Below are positions 8,035 to 15,894 of a stretch of DNA of 33,894 nt, one piece after another. The stretch's first letter is position 1. Every line of letters begins with the position of its first letter. The notes beneath the pieces were generated by a model that was not told the origin of the DNA, ran no database searches, and saw only the letters and a list, made by a program, of their open reading frames with translations. The DNA is from Candidatus Omnitrophota bacterium (GTDB lineage: Bacteria > Omnitrophota > Gorgyraeia > 2-01-FULL-45-10). Position numbers and translations under genes: made by a program. Location of the stretch: NCBI GenBank assembly GCA_016929115.1, contig JAFGJL010000024.1, positions 1 to 33,894 of the forward strand. The letters run 5' to 3'.

Positions 8035-8744
8035 CGCGCCAGCTCCTTCATCTCCCTTACGGCCGCGTCCAGGCCGCTAAAGAGGGCTTTCGATATTATC
8101 GAATATCCGATGTTAAGCTCGTTCATATCCTCTATGGCGGCTACAGGCCGCACATTCACATAGTCAAGGCCGTGGCCGGCATTCACTTCCAGACCCAGCG
8201 AGCGCGCGTAAGATGTCGCGCGTTTTAATTTTGCGAGCTGCTTGTTTCTTGCCGGGCCCGGCTTCGCATTCGCGTATTCTCCGGTGTGCAGCTCTATTAT
8301 ACCTGCGCCGACGCGCTTTGAGGCGTCTATCTGCAACTTCTCGGGATCGATAAAGAGACTCGTCTCGATCCCGCTCTCCGCGAGCCGTCCCACGACGGCG
8401 CGGATCCTCTTCTCTCCCCTTGCGACGTCCAGCCCGCCTTCGGTCGTGAGCTCCTGCCTGCGTTCCGGAACGAGCGTTGCCTGGTCCGGCCTTATCCTGC
8501 AAGCGAACTCAACGATAGCCGACGCTATTGACATCTCGAGATTGAGCCGGGTCCCGAGGCTCTTGCGTAACCGGCGGACATCATCATCTTGGATGTGGCG
8601 CCGGTCCTCGCGCAGGTGGCAGACGATCGAATCGCAGCCCGCCTCTTCGCAAATCCTCGCTGCTTCGACAGGGTCAGGTTCTTTACCCTTCCGCGCCTGT
8701 CTTACGGTCGCTATATGATCGATGTTTACCCCGAGCTTTGGCAT
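8031..8744 (-). CDS. pdxJ: Pyridoxine 5'-phosphate synthase
   Basis: Condenses 1-deoxy-D-xylulose 5-phosphate with 3-amino-2-oxopropyl phosphate to give pyridoxine 5'-phosphate. The 237-aa TIM barrel begins MPKLGVNIDHIATVRQAR, the normal family N-terminus. The known catalytic residues fall at the positions of the E. coli enzyme: H43 (VCHLRED), E70 (LNLEMS) and H191 (NAGHGLDYVN). The frame is open 64 codons further upstream, but that stretch overlaps cdaR and does not resemble the family, so the ATG at 8744 is used. It lies 2 nt after the cdaR stop and overlaps acpS by 4 nt. Confidence 0.95.
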   Translation of the reverse strand: MPKLGVNIDHIATVRQARKGKEPDPVEAARICEEAGCDSIVCHLREDRRHIQDDDVRRLRKSLGTRLNLEMSIASAIVEFACRIRPDQATLVPERRQELTTEGGLDVARGEKRIRAVVGRLAESGIETSLFIDPEKLQIDASKRVGAGIIELHTGEYANAKPGPARNKQLAKLKRATSYARSLGLEVNAGHGLDYVNVRPVAAIEDMNELNIGYSIISKALFSGLDAAVREMKELAR

Positions 8745-8746
8745 GG

Positions 8747-9193
8747 CTATTCCGCGCGGGTTGCCTTCTGGATGGTAACAGTGACTTTCGTGGATGTCGA
8801 CTCCATATAGACGCCTGGTATCGGCCTTAAAGGGACGGACTTCGAGAACGTCCTGAACGCGCCGTCGATATTTACTGGCGCCGTGGATGCCGCCGATATC
8901 TTTTCTAGCAGGTCCTTTGATCCGACCGCGAGGCAATACTCCGGTGAGAGCGTCGGCTTGCCGCCTTCGATCTCATACCCGGACCTCAATTCTCCCTCTA
9001 TCATAGGCTTTATAGCCAATCTCTTCGCCGTTATGCCCTCTGAAGGGAATATCTTCTTCAAAAATTGCATCTCCTCCTCGGGCCCTTTATTGATCTCCTT
9101 GTCGACATAGAACCACAGTATCAGCGCAAGCATCAGCGCTATTACCTTCAAGCCGATGTTTTCCGTAAAAAATCTGATTATTATCTTAATCAT
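8747..9193 (-). CDS. cdaR: Single-domain YbbR/CdaR-like membrane protein
   Basis: A 148-aa protein with one N-terminal membrane segment (NIGLKVIALMLALILWFYV, residues 12-30), the YbbR hallmark, followed by one extracytoplasmic beta-rich repeat. YbbR/CdaR proteins bind the membrane diadenylate cyclase CdaA and modulate it, and the gene directly follows cdaA here (15-nt gap). The Firmicutes protein usually carries several YbbR repeats, so this is a minimal version. It lies 2 nt upstream of pdxJ. Family is confident; the regulatory role is inferred from position. Confidence 0.8.
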   Translation of the reverse strand: MIKIIIRFFTENIGLKVIALMLALILWFYVDKEINKGPEEEMQFLKKIFPSEGITAKRLAIKPMIEGELRSGYEIEGGKPTLSPEYCLAVGSKDLLEKISAASTAPVNIDGAFRTFSKSVPLRPIPGVYMESTSTKVTVTIQKATRAE

Positions 9194-9208
9194 TTTTTGA
9201 ACCCGCTT

Positions 9209-10012
9209 TTATACGTGTTTCGTCAGAAAACGGGAAATCGGACCCTCGTTCCACTTTCTTCTGGGACGCGGCCGGTAGCACAGGCCCCTAAGGACCAACA
9301 CAAGATTATTCTCGTCGAGATTGCGCGTTAGCTTGCCGCCCGCCGATACGGATATCGCGCCGTTCTCTTCGCTCACTACGACACACACAGCGTCAGTGTC
9401 TTCGCTTAAGCCCATGGCCGCTCTGTGGCGCATACCAAGCGACCTCGAGAGGCCCCTCATGTCCGGCGTAAGCGGCAAGAGGCATCCCGCCGCTACGATC
9501 CTGCCGGACCGGATGATGATGGCCCCGTCATGCAGGACGGTCTGCGGCATAAATATCGACGTTATGAGCTCTTCGCTCACCTTGCTGTCAATGGGCACCC
9601 CAGTCTCTATATAGGTCTTTAAACCGACCTGCCGCTCTATGGCTATCAGGGCCCCGGTCTTCTGCTTCGAAAGTTTCAGGGCGGCGCGGGATATCTCTTC
9701 GATAACCTCAAGGGCACCGCGGTGCATCCCGAACTGTCCCAACCGCTCCAATCCCCGCCTCATCTCCGGCTGGAAGATGATAAGAAGCGCTATGACCGAG
9801 ATCGGTAATAGCCGCGTCAGGACCCACTCGATCGTCTCCAGCCCAAGCTGCTTAGTGGTGATGATTATAGCGACGATAATTATGATGCCCTTTAAAAGCT
9901 GTTCGGTGCGCGTCCCCTTTATAAAGAGAAAGACCATGTAGATGAAATACCACAACAGAAAGATCTCGAGGACGGGTTTCCAGTAAGCCAGATATGGGAT
10001 AATAAGTTGCAT
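9209..10012 (-). CDS. cdaA: Membrane diadenylate cyclase (c-di-AMP synthase)
   Basis: Makes cyclic di-AMP from two ATP. The 267-aa protein has three N-terminal membrane segments (about 10-30, 40-58, 65-82) and then a DAC domain with both signature motifs: DGA at 162-164 (LHDGAIIIR) and RHR at 195-197 (GMRHRAAMGLSE). This is the CdaA/DacA architecture. In Firmicutes the operon is cdaA-cdaR-glmM; here folP precedes it (6-nt gap) and cdaR then pdxJ follow, with no glmM. c-di-AMP typically governs potassium and osmotic balance and wall homeostasis. Confidence 0.95.
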   Translation of the reverse strand: MQLIIPYLAYWKPVLEIFLLWYFIYMVFLFIKGTRTEQLLKGIIIIVAIIITTKQLGLETIEWVLTRLLPISVIALLIIFQPEMRRGLERLGQFGMHRGALEVIEEISRAALKLSKQKTGALIAIERQVGLKTYIETGVPIDSKVSEELITSIFMPQTVLHDGAIIIRSGRIVAAGCLLPLTPDMRGLSRSLGMRHRAAMGLSEDTDAVCVVVSEENGAISVSAGGKLTRNLDENNLVLVLRGLCYRPRPRRKWNEGPISRFLTKHV

Positions 10013-10018
10013 TCTAAG

Positions 10019-10915
10019 CTATCCTCGCCTTAATATATTTTCGGTCATGCGAGCAACCTGGATCACTTCTCTGACATCATGCACCCGTAAGAGACGCGCG
10101 CCCTTCATGATAGCTACGGTGCAAGTAGCCAGCGTCCCCGCTAGCCGTGCTGACGGATCGTCCAAGCTTAACACCTTGCCGATAAAAGACTTACGGGATG
10201 TGCCTACACATACCGGGCGCCCAAGTTCGCCAAGCTTGTCAAGCCGGCGCAATATTTCGAGATTATGCTCGACGGTCTTCCCAAAACCTATGCCAGGATC
10301 TACTATGATGCTTTCATCGGCGACTCCGGCGCGCCGTACCTTTTCGATGGATAAACGCAGGCTCTCGATAATCTCGCCCATAAGGTCGCCGTAGCTCGGG
10401 TTGCGCTGCATCGTCTCGGGCTCACCCTTCATATGCATCAGGATAAGGCCCGCTCCGTATTTCGCAACGACCGCGCCCATCGCCGGATCATAACCAAGGG
10501 CCGATACGTCGTTCACGATGGCCGCGCCTGCCTTAAGTGCCTCTTCGGCCACTCTCGCTTTTCGCGTATCGACCGATATAGGCACGCCCAGCTTCTTCGA
10601 GAGCTCCGCTATGACGGGCAGGACACGGTCGATCTCTTCCCCTGCGCCGACCGCACGCGCACCCGGACGGGTCGACTCTCCGCCGATATCTATTATGTCA
10701 GCGCCGTCTTTGGCCATCTCAAGGGCGCCTTTTACGGCCGCGTCTTTATCAAAGAATGTGCCGCCGTCCGAAAAAGAATCGGGCGTCACGTTCAGGACGC
10801 CCATTATATACGTACGGGCGCCAAGGTCCAGCCGATATTTGCCGGCCTTGAAGGAAAATTCGTTACGCGCCGGCCGCCGGCTGTTTGTCTTCTGTTGAGG
10901 AGGACTTTTGATCAT
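10019..10915 (-). CDS. folP: Dihydropteroate synthase
   Basis: Joins 6-hydroxymethyl-dihydropterin pyrophosphate to p-aminobenzoate in folate synthesis, the cofactor supply for the methyl branch encoded elsewhere in the window. The 298-aa TIM barrel shows GVLNVTPDSFSDGG (about 39-52), the IDIGGESTRPGA loop and ISVDTRKARVA. The start overlaps the 3' end of ftsH by 53 nt in another frame; the first 20 or so residues are not family-like, but no later start precedes the conserved core. The Shine-Dalgarno is weak, so coupling to ftsH translation is likely. Confidence 0.93.
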   Translation of the reverse strand: MIKSPPQQKTNSRRPARNEFSFKAGKYRLDLGARTYIMGVLNVTPDSFSDGGTFFDKDAAVKGALEMAKDGADIIDIGGESTRPGARAVGAGEEIDRVLPVIAELSKKLGVPISVDTRKARVAEEALKAGAAIVNDVSALGYDPAMGAVVAKYGAGLILMHMKGEPETMQRNPSYGDLMGEIIESLRLSIEKVRRAGVADESIIVDPGIGFGKTVEHNLEILRRLDKLGELGRPVCVGTSRKSFIGKVLSLDDPSARLAGTLATCTVAIMKGARLLRVHDVREVIQVARMTENILRRG

Positions 10916-12776
10916 CGGGCGGAAATCCCAAAAGCGTTCTGACCTCGTCGGCCTCGAGCACTTCTTTCTCCAGCAGCTTATCGGCCAACAGTTTCAGTTT
11001 TTCCCTGTTTCTGACGAGTTCTTCTTTAGCCTTCTGGTAACATTCGTTGACGATCCGGTGGACCTCCTCATCTATGATGCGCGCGGTCTGCTCGCTGTAA
11101 TTACGCTCCTCGATGATGTCGCGGCCGAGGAAAAGCTGCTCCTCGCGGTGTCCGAATGTCAGATGGCCGAGCTTTTCGCTCATGCCGAAGCGCATAACCA
11201 TCTTGCGCGCCAACGCCGTCGTCTCCTTCAGGTCCTGGCTGGCGCCTGTCGTAGTCTTGTTGAACACAAGCTCTTCACTGGCGCGACCGCCCAGAAAGCA
11301 TGTGATCCTGATCAGCAGATCGTCTTTAGTATAAAAATACTTGTCCTCGGTCGGGATCTGTATGGTGTAGCCACCCGCCACACCCCTTGGCAGTATAGTG
11401 ACCTTGTGCAGCGGGTCGGCCCCCGGTATGACAAGGGCGAGGATAGCATGGCCCGCCTCATGGTATGCCGTAATCTCACGGTCTTTCTTGGACATCACCT
11501 TCGATTTCTTCTCGGGGCCCGCCATGACGCGTTCCATCGATTCCTGCAGCTCAGGCATGGTAACGCTCTCCTTGCCATGCCTGGCCGCCAGGAGCGCCGC
11601 TTCGTTGACGAGATTAGCGAGGTCAGCCCCGGAGAAACCGGGCGTCTGACGGGCAATGATCAATAAGTTGACCGATTTATCGAGCTTGACCTTCTTTGTA
11701 TGGACCTTCAGGATAGCCTCGCGCCCCTTGATGTCCGGCCTATCGACGACTATCTGCCTGTCAAACCTGCCGGGCCTCAACAAGGCAGGGTCAAGGACAT
11801 CGGGCCTGTTCGTAGCGGCTATGAGTATGACGCCTTCCTGCGTGTTGAATCCATCCATCTCGGATAAGAGAGCGTTCAGGGTCTGCTCACGTTCGTCATG
11901 GCCGCCGCCGATCCCGGCAAAACGCAGGCGCCCCACCGCATCGATCTCGTCGATGAATATGATGGCGCCCCTCGCCGACTGCTTTGCTGACTTTTTTGCC
12001 TGGTCGAACAGGTCCCTCACCCTCGAAGCACCGACGCCTACGAACATCTCGACGAAGTCGGAGCCCGATATGGACAAGAACGGCACGTTCGCCTCACCGG
12101 CCACCGCCTTTGCGAGCAGGGTCTTGCCTGTGCCCGGAGGCCCCATAAGCAGGACGCCCTTAGGTATCTTCCCGCCAAGCACCTGGAACCTTTTCGGGTC
12201 CTTAAGAAACTCGATGACCTCCTTAAGCTCCTCCTTGGCCTCATCGACGCCGGCGACATCCTCAAAGGTCACTTTGAAGTTCTGGTCCGAGGCCAGGACC
12301 GTGCGCGATTTCCCGAACGACCATAGCCTGCCGCCGCCAGCGCCTCCGGGCGAACGGTAAGCGAAGAGCCAGAGGAAGAGTATGAATAGGAACATTGGCC
12401 CCAGAGAATAGAAAAGGTTTAAGAGCAGCGTCTTCGGCGGCCGTATATCAAAACCCTTAACGTTCTCTCTGAGCAGCCTCAGGAGGTCCTGGTCGTTCTC
12501 AGGCACATTGACGGAGAATTTCGCGCCGCTAGCGAGCTCGCCTTTTACGACACTGTCGGTCTTGAAGCACGACTTTATATTCTTCGTCTCGGGATTGGTC
12601 CTGACCATCTCGAAAAAGGCGGCATAGGATATCTCTTCCACCTGCTTCTCCGAAGATTGGTTCCAGGTCTGGATCAGGTAGAATATGCCCAGCGCTATAA
12701 GAACCCATATAACGAAGTTGCCCTTGGGCCTCGACGGAACCGGTTGGCCTTTGCCTTTTCCTCTTTTTTGTTCCAT
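10863..12776 (-). CDS. ftsH: ATP-dependent membrane zinc metalloprotease
   Basis: Degrades membrane and short-lived cytosolic proteins as a membrane-bound hexamer. The 637 aa are normal for the family. There are two membrane segments (about 20-36 and 118-140) around a short outer domain, then the AAA+ module with Walker A GPPGTGKT (212-219), Walker [10 protein letters not shown] (272-280) and second region of homology [20 protein letters not shown], and the protease motif HEAGH (439-443). It is the first gene of the operon, with a good promoter at 12799-12827 and a weak GGAG site 10 nt before the ATG. Confidence 0.97.
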   Translation of the reverse strand: MEQKRGKGKGQPVPSRPKGNFVIWVLIALGIFYLIQTWNQSSEKQVEEISYAAFFEMVRTNPETKNIKSCFKTDSVVKGELASGAKFSVNVPENDQDLLRLLRENVKGFDIRPPKTLLLNLFYSLGPMFLFILFLWLFAYRSPGGAGGGRLWSFGKSRTVLASDQNFKVTFEDVAGVDEAKEELKEVIEFLKDPKRFQVLGGKIPKGVLLMGPPGTGKTLLAKAVAGEANVPFLSISGSDFVEMFVGVGASRVRDLFDQAKKSAKQSARGAIIFIDEIDAVGRLRFAGIGGGHDEREQTLNALLSEMDGFNTQEGVILIAATNRPDVLDPALLRPGRFDRQIVVDRPDIKGREAILKVHTKKVKLDKSVNLLIIARQTPGFSGADLANLVNEAALLAARHGKESVTMPELQESMERVMAGPEKKSKVMSKKDREITAYHEAGHAILALVIPGADPLHKVTILPRGVAGGYTIQIPTEDKYFYTKDDLLIRITCFLGGRASEELVFNKTTTGASQDLKETTALARKMVMRFGMSEKLGHLTFGHREEQLFLGRDIIEERNYSEQTARIIDEEVHRIVNECYQKAKEELVRNREKLKLLADKLLEKEVLEADEVRTLLGFPPDDQKSSSTEDKQPAAGA

Positions 12777-12798
12777 TAGTTTTAAGCTCCGATGGGGT

Positions 12799-12827
12799 AT
12801 TCTATCAAAATATTATGCTTATATCAA
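12799..12827 (-). promoter_or_regulatory. Predicted sigma70-like promoter for the ftsH-folP-cdaA operon
   Basis: On the minus strand TTGATA (12822-12827) and TAGAAT (12799-12804) are exactly 17 bp apart. Transcription would begin near 12792, about 16 nt before the ftsH ATG. The -35 lies next to the tilS stop, so tilS read-through can add to the same operon. Confidence 0.6.
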
Positions 12828-12828
12828 G

Positions 12829-13827
12829 CTATAATGACTTAAACTCAAGCGCCGTTGATGTCCTGGATACCCGTATGCCGCCCGGCAGGTGCAGCGAATT
12901 ACCCTTGCGGTTGTGCTTTATGAAATGCTCCATATCCTTCCAATGCTTGAACGAAAGCTTCTTTATTTCGCCTCCCGCCTTTTCCAGTGCGCCGCGCAGT
13001 ATCTCTTTCTGCAGCGCCCTTGGCTGTAACACAAGATCTTTGAGGTCGATACAGACGTTGCCGGCGCCGCCGCGGACGATCTGCGGCTGGAGGCGCGTCC
13101 TTTCCTTGTCGATGAATTCGAAATCCTCCCTGAGGTGTTCGGCGAAGTTGCAAAGGACCCGTTTCAGCCGGGGGTTATACTTTTCGAGGAACGGGATTAT
13201 CTCGGCGCGCACGACGTTCCTGAAATAGACCGGCTGGAAGTTTGTGCTGTCGGTACGGTACGCCATGGCATGCTCCTCCAGATAGGCCTTGATCGCGCCC
13301 TTTTCCGTCCAGGCAAGTGGCCGTACCACCCGGAACCTGCCTTCCGGCCGCGAAGGCGATATGCCTACGACCCCTTTTAGCGATGCGCCCTTTATGAGGC
13401 GCATGAGTACCGTCTCGGCCTGGTCGTCAAGGGTATGCCCTGTGGCGATGACATTGGCGCGCGCCTGTTCTGCGGCCTCCTTATAGAATTTGTAGCGCTC
13501 TTCCCTGCCGACCTCCTCCGTAGAGCGAGCCTTGTCCTTCAGCTCTTTTAGGCTCACGCGCTTGTGAAAACAGTCTATACCGAGGCCGTCGGCAAGGCGG
13601 CGGACAAAAACGGCATCATCCCCGGATTCCTTACCCCGCAACCCGTGATCGAGATGGCAGGCCGCTATTCTTTTCAGCTTCAGTTTGTCTTTGAGCCTGG
13701 CAATGGCATGCAACAAAAAGACCGAATCCGGGCCGCCGGATACAGCGGCTAGAATGCTGTCGCCCTCCTTCAGCATATCGTACTGCCTGACCGTTTTCAG
13801 CACCCGTTCGATCAAATTGGACGGCAT
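12829..13827 (-). CDS. tilS: tRNA(Ile)-lysidine synthase, short type
   Basis: Uses ATP and lysine to convert C34 of tRNA-Ile(CAU) to lysidine so that it reads AUA. The PP-loop SGGPDS is at residues 30-35, followed by CHLDHGLRGKESGDDA and ATGHTLDDQAETVLMRLIKG, all TilS signatures. At 332 aa it is shorter than the E. coli or Bacillus enzymes and appears to lack the far C-terminal domain, like the Aquifex-type enzyme. It starts 4 nt after the release-factor-like gene. Confidence 0.93.
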   Translation of the reverse strand: MPSNLIERVLKTVRQYDMLKEGDSILAAVSGGPDSVFLLHAIARLKDKLKLKRIAACHLDHGLRGKESGDDAVFVRRLADGLGIDCFHKRVSLKELKDKARSTEEVGREERYKFYKEAAEQARANVIATGHTLDDQAETVLMRLIKGASLKGVVGISPSRPEGRFRVVRPLAWTEKGAIKAYLEEHAMAYRTDSTNFQPVYFRNVVRAEIIPFLEKYNPRLKRVLCNFAEHLREDFEFIDKERTRLQPQIVRGGAGNVCIDLKDLVLQPRALQKEILRGALEKAGGEIKKLSFKHWKDMEHFIKHNRKGNSLHLPGGIRVSRTSTALEFKSL

Positions 13828-13831
13828 CTAT

Positions 13832-14248
13832 TCAATACTCCATCTCTACGCGCCTGCGAAATTCCTTCTTCCTTGCGCGCATCTTTTTGCCGGCGAGCAT
13901 CTTCTCTTTGGCGGCCTTCGAGCGCTTCCGCTTCTGTCTGCGCAGCTTCTCCATCTTCTGTATCTCTTCGAGCGCATTGCCGAGCACCATCAGCTCGATC
14001 TTGCGCACCAGTATCTTGCGGGCCATGAAACGGTTCAGGGCCTGGGAGCGCTCGCTCGAACTCTTGACCTCCACGCCGCTCGGCGCATGCTTCAGGTAGA
14101 CGGCCGTCGAGGACTTGTTCACATGCTGTCCGCCAGGGCCCCTCGACCTGATAAAGGATTCAACAAGGGCATCCTCCCTTATGCCGAGGCGCGCCATCTG
14201 TTCGCGCAGCTCTTTTCCCTTGTGATGGCTCACGCCGAACTTATTCAT
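13832..14248 (-). CDS. Peptide chain release factor-like ribosome rescue protein (GGQ domain)
   Basis: A 138-aa protein with the class I release-factor catalytic motif GPGGQHVNK (GGQ at 39-41), which hydrolyses peptidyl-tRNA on the ribosome. It lacks the codon-recognition domains of RF1/RF2 and ends in a very basic tail (about 103-134, rich in K and R), as in ArfB/YaeJ-type rescue factors that probe the mRNA channel. The orthologous name is uncertain: it could be ArfB-like or the related RF-H-like group. GAGGTGAGG lies immediately before the ATG. Confidence 0.85.
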   Translation of the reverse strand: MNKFGVSHHKGKELREQMARLGIREDALVESFIRSRGPGGQHVNKSSTAVYLKHAPSGVEVKSSSERSQALNRFMARKILVRKIELMVLGNALEEIQKMEKLRRQKRKRSKAAKEKMLAGKKMRARKKEFRRRVEMEY

Positions 14249-14264
14249 TCCTCACCTCAAAGCA

Positions 14265-14310
14265 AAAAGACGTTTCCATCCAGCCTCTTCGCCGGATAGA
14301 TACGTCTTTT
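14265..14310 (-). terminator. Terminator-like hairpin between the GGDEF gene and the release-factor-like gene
   Basis: A 9-bp outer stem (AAAAGACGT 14265-14273 with ACGTCTTTT 14302-14310) surrounds an inner GC-rich stem around 14278-14297. The minus-strand RNA ends in a U run. It fits the end of the GGDEF-gene transcript, only about 20 nt before the next gene's start, so it could also act as an attenuator. Confidence 0.6.
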
Positions 14311-14333
14311 GGATATCACCGGGATCCGGCCCT

Positions 14334-15194
14334 TCACTCAGCCTCTTCTTTTGGCGCAGGCGCCGCCCCGGCGCCAAGATCGATCTTCTTTATCTCGGAC
14401 TTCTTGATGGCCATAAGGGCTTCGCCCTTGTCGATCCGGACCTTTAGCACGATCGCATCATCGGTCTCCCGTATGATCTCGCCTTTATACATGGCGCCTG
14501 ATTTCAGGTATACCGTTGAGGCGTTGGGATCCTCAACGGGCGTTAACGTGACCTGCGCGGATTTGATGTTGAGGGTAAAATAGCCGCTGAATAGGCGCGC
14601 GCCTGATAAGGCAACGACGCCCACCAGCCCCAGGAGACACGTCACAAGCAAAAACCGCCGCAGGTTGGATATGACAATGCCGTTATAGGTAATCGACCTG
14701 CCGCGGCCGTGTTTCTTAGCGACATACATGGCCTTGTCGGCTTTCGCAAGAAGGTCATCCATCGTCTCGCCGTTGTCAGGACAGGTGGCTACGCCGCCCG
14801 AGAAGCTCATCTTGAAGAGGCGCCCCTTAAGCAGGAACTCCCTGTTCCTTATGTTCTTCTGAAGCATGCCAGCGATCACACCGACTTCCTTCGACCTCTT
14901 GTCCGGGAATACGATGACGAACTCGTCCCCGCCGAAACGGACGATGGCGCAGTCGAGGCCTTCAAGGCCGAGGCGCAGGCTGCTCGCGAAATATTTAAGG
15001 ACCTCATCCCCGCTCAAGTGGCCGTACTTGTCGTTGAAAGACTTGAAATGGTCGATGTCAAGAAGAAGGATCGACCAAGGCTTATTGGACGCCTTGTAAT
15101 CGGCTTTAAGCCGGTAAAAAAGCGGCGTCAACGCTTCTTTCAAATAGCACTTAGTCAGGAAATCGAGTTTTGCGTTGGCCAGTTCTTCAAGCAT
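14334..15194 (-). CDS. Diguanylate cyclase with C-terminal membrane anchor and extra beta domain
   Basis: Predicted to make cyclic di-GMP. The 286-aa protein opens directly with a GGDEF domain (DFLTKCYLKEAL at 11-22, LLDIDHFKSFND at 44-55, RFGGDEF with GGDEF at 88-92, ADKAMYVAKKHGR at 152-164). There is no RxxD inhibitory site five residues before GGDEF, so product inhibition is not expected. A membrane segment follows (about 181-199), then roughly 85 residues including VYLKSGAMYKGEIIRETDD, a small beta-rich stretch of unknown role, and an Ala/Pro/Glu tail. The order enzyme-membrane-outer domain is the reverse of the usual sensor-first layout. AGGAGG stands 4 nt before the ATG. Confidence 0.9.
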   Translation of the reverse strand: MLEELANAKLDFLTKCYLKEALTPLFYRLKADYKASNKPWSILLLDIDHFKSFNDKYGHLSGDEVLKYFASSLRLGLEGLDCAIVRFGGDEFVIVFPDKRSKEVGVIAGMLQKNIRNREFLLKGRLFKMSFSGGVATCPDNGETMDDLLAKADKAMYVAKKHGRGRSITYNGIVISNLRRFLLVTCLLGLVGVVALSGARLFSGYFTLNIKSAQVTLTPVEDPNASTVYLKSGAMYKGEIIRETDDAIVLKVRIDKGEALMAIKKSEIKKIDLGAGAAPAPKEEAE

Positions 15195-15202
15195 GTTTCC
15201 TC

Positions 15203-15583
15203 CTACTGCTGACGTATCGACCGCCTGAGCCTGTTCTTATACAGCTCTACCGCTTCCTTGTTCTCTATGCCGAGTTCCATGGTCATTATATACAACACCG
15301 AGGCGAGGGGGAACAAGGTGTTGTTAGCGTCGGCATAGAATAGATCGACAGACTGGATGATGACATGGACCGGGAACTGCGTAGGAAAGTGCTTCTTGAT
15401 CTCCCAGTCCTCATAAGGACGCCTCAGGACCGTGCTCTCATAAAACGCCATTCCTTCGTAGACGCCCATCAGATATCGCGCCTTCTGGTCATTATCCATC
15501 TCTTTCCACTGCCGCCCGTCGATGGCAAAGGCGCTGTTTGCGCAGAGGAATAGGATAAGTAAAATTGCTATCGCTTTTTTCAT
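15203..15583 (-). CDS. Small exported protein of unknown function
   Basis: A 126-aa protein with a clear signal peptide (MKKAIAILLILFLCANSAFA, cleavage predicted after residue 20). The mature part is helical in appearance, with motifs KARYLMGVYEGMAFYES and ASVLYIMTMELGIENKEAVELYKNRL; I do not recognise a named family. The frame is open for 63 more codons upstream, but that stretch runs through the tRNA-Met gene, so the ATG at 15583 is used. It lies 8 nt before the diguanylate cyclase and is likely cotranscribed with it. The Shine-Dalgarno is weak. Confidence 0.75.
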   Translation of the reverse strand: MKKAIAILLILFLCANSAFAIDGRQWKEMDNDQKARYLMGVYEGMAFYESTVLRRPYEDWEIKKHFPTQFPVHVIIQSVDLFYADANNTLFPLASVLYIMTMELGIENKEAVELYKNRLRRSIRQQ

Positions 15584-15601
15584 ATATATCCAGCAAGAAC
15601 T

Positions 15602-15667
15602 GTCCCTCCGGTGCTCCCTTGGGTCGCACCTGCGGGACAAACCTTGCCCAACTTTATATAGGGCAAG
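15602..15667. repeat. Two adjacent stem-loops between tRNA-Met and the exported-protein gene
   Basis: GTCCC (15602-15606) pairs with GGGAC (15634-15638) around GGTGC/GCACC (15610-15614 with 15626-15630), with symmetric 3-nt internal loops. CTTGCCC (15643-15649) pairs with GGGCAAG (15661-15667), immediately after the tRNA 3' end. GCAAGAACTG occurs at both borders of the segment. The GGGAC/GTCCC core resembles the repeats that flank the 28.4-30.4 kb island, suggesting a dispersed REP-like element. Confidence 0.45.
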
Positions 15668-15670
15668 AAC

Positions 15671-15747
15671 TGGTAGCGGGGACTGGATTTGAACCAGTGA
15701 CACGCCGGGTATGAGCCGACTGCTCTGCCAGACTGAGCTACCCCGCC
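15671..15747 (-). tRNA. tRNA-Met (anticodon CAT), probably elongator
   Basis: A 77-nt tRNA with encoded CCA; acceptor GGCGGGG pairs with CCCCGCT (first pair a G-U wobble). The D-arm contains TAGCTCAG; anticodon stem GTCGG/CCGGC has loop CTCATAC; the T-arm is CTGGTTCAAATCCAG. It lacks the three G-C pairs next to the anticodon loop and the mismatched first pair of initiator tRNA, so elongator Met is favoured. A CAT anticodon could also be the lysidine-modified tRNA-Ile2, which the TilS encoded nearby would act on. Confidence 0.9.
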
Positions 15748-15779
15748 GCTGAATAACATCTATGAGAAACATCAGGCTG

Positions 15780-15845
15780 TCGGCGAATCCGCCGAAGCAT
15801 TCCGTCCATTGCGCGTTGGATGCGAAGGCGGAGAGCTACCCCGCC
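15780..15845 (-). other. tRNA-Met leader with a stem-loop and a copy of the tRNA 5' end
   Basis: Between the promoter and the tRNA lies a 6-bp stem-loop (TCGGCG/CGCCGA, 15780-15795). A perfect 13-nt copy of the tRNA 5' terminus (15833-15845, identical to 15735-15747) lies 98 nt upstream of the gene's own end. It may be the scar of a duplication or an insertion beside the tRNA. Confidence 0.45.
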
Positions 15846-15867
15846 AGGTAACTTTTAAACGCTATAT

Positions 15868-15894
15868 ATTATACCGCTCTTCCGGTTTTGTCAA
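15868..15894 (-). promoter_or_regulatory. Consensus promoter upstream of tRNA-Met
   Basis: On the minus strand TTGACA (15889-15894) is followed after 15 bp by TATAAT (15868-15873); TAATAT two bases on gives 17-bp spacing. The -35 overlaps the larE stop codon. It gives the tRNA, and possibly the genes after it, a strong start of their own. Confidence 0.65.

Noticed and set aside
8745-8936. 64-codon upstream extension of pdxJ
   Set aside because: It overlaps cdaR and is unlike PdxJ; the ATG at 8744 puts H43, E70 and H191 at the known positions.
15671-15747. Initiator tRNA-fMet
   Set aside because: The three consecutive G-C pairs beside the anticodon loop and the mismatched first pair of initiators are absent.
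15584-15772. N-terminal extension of the small exported protein
   Set aside because: The extension runs through the tRNA-Met gene, and a clear signal peptide begins at the internal ATG at 15583.
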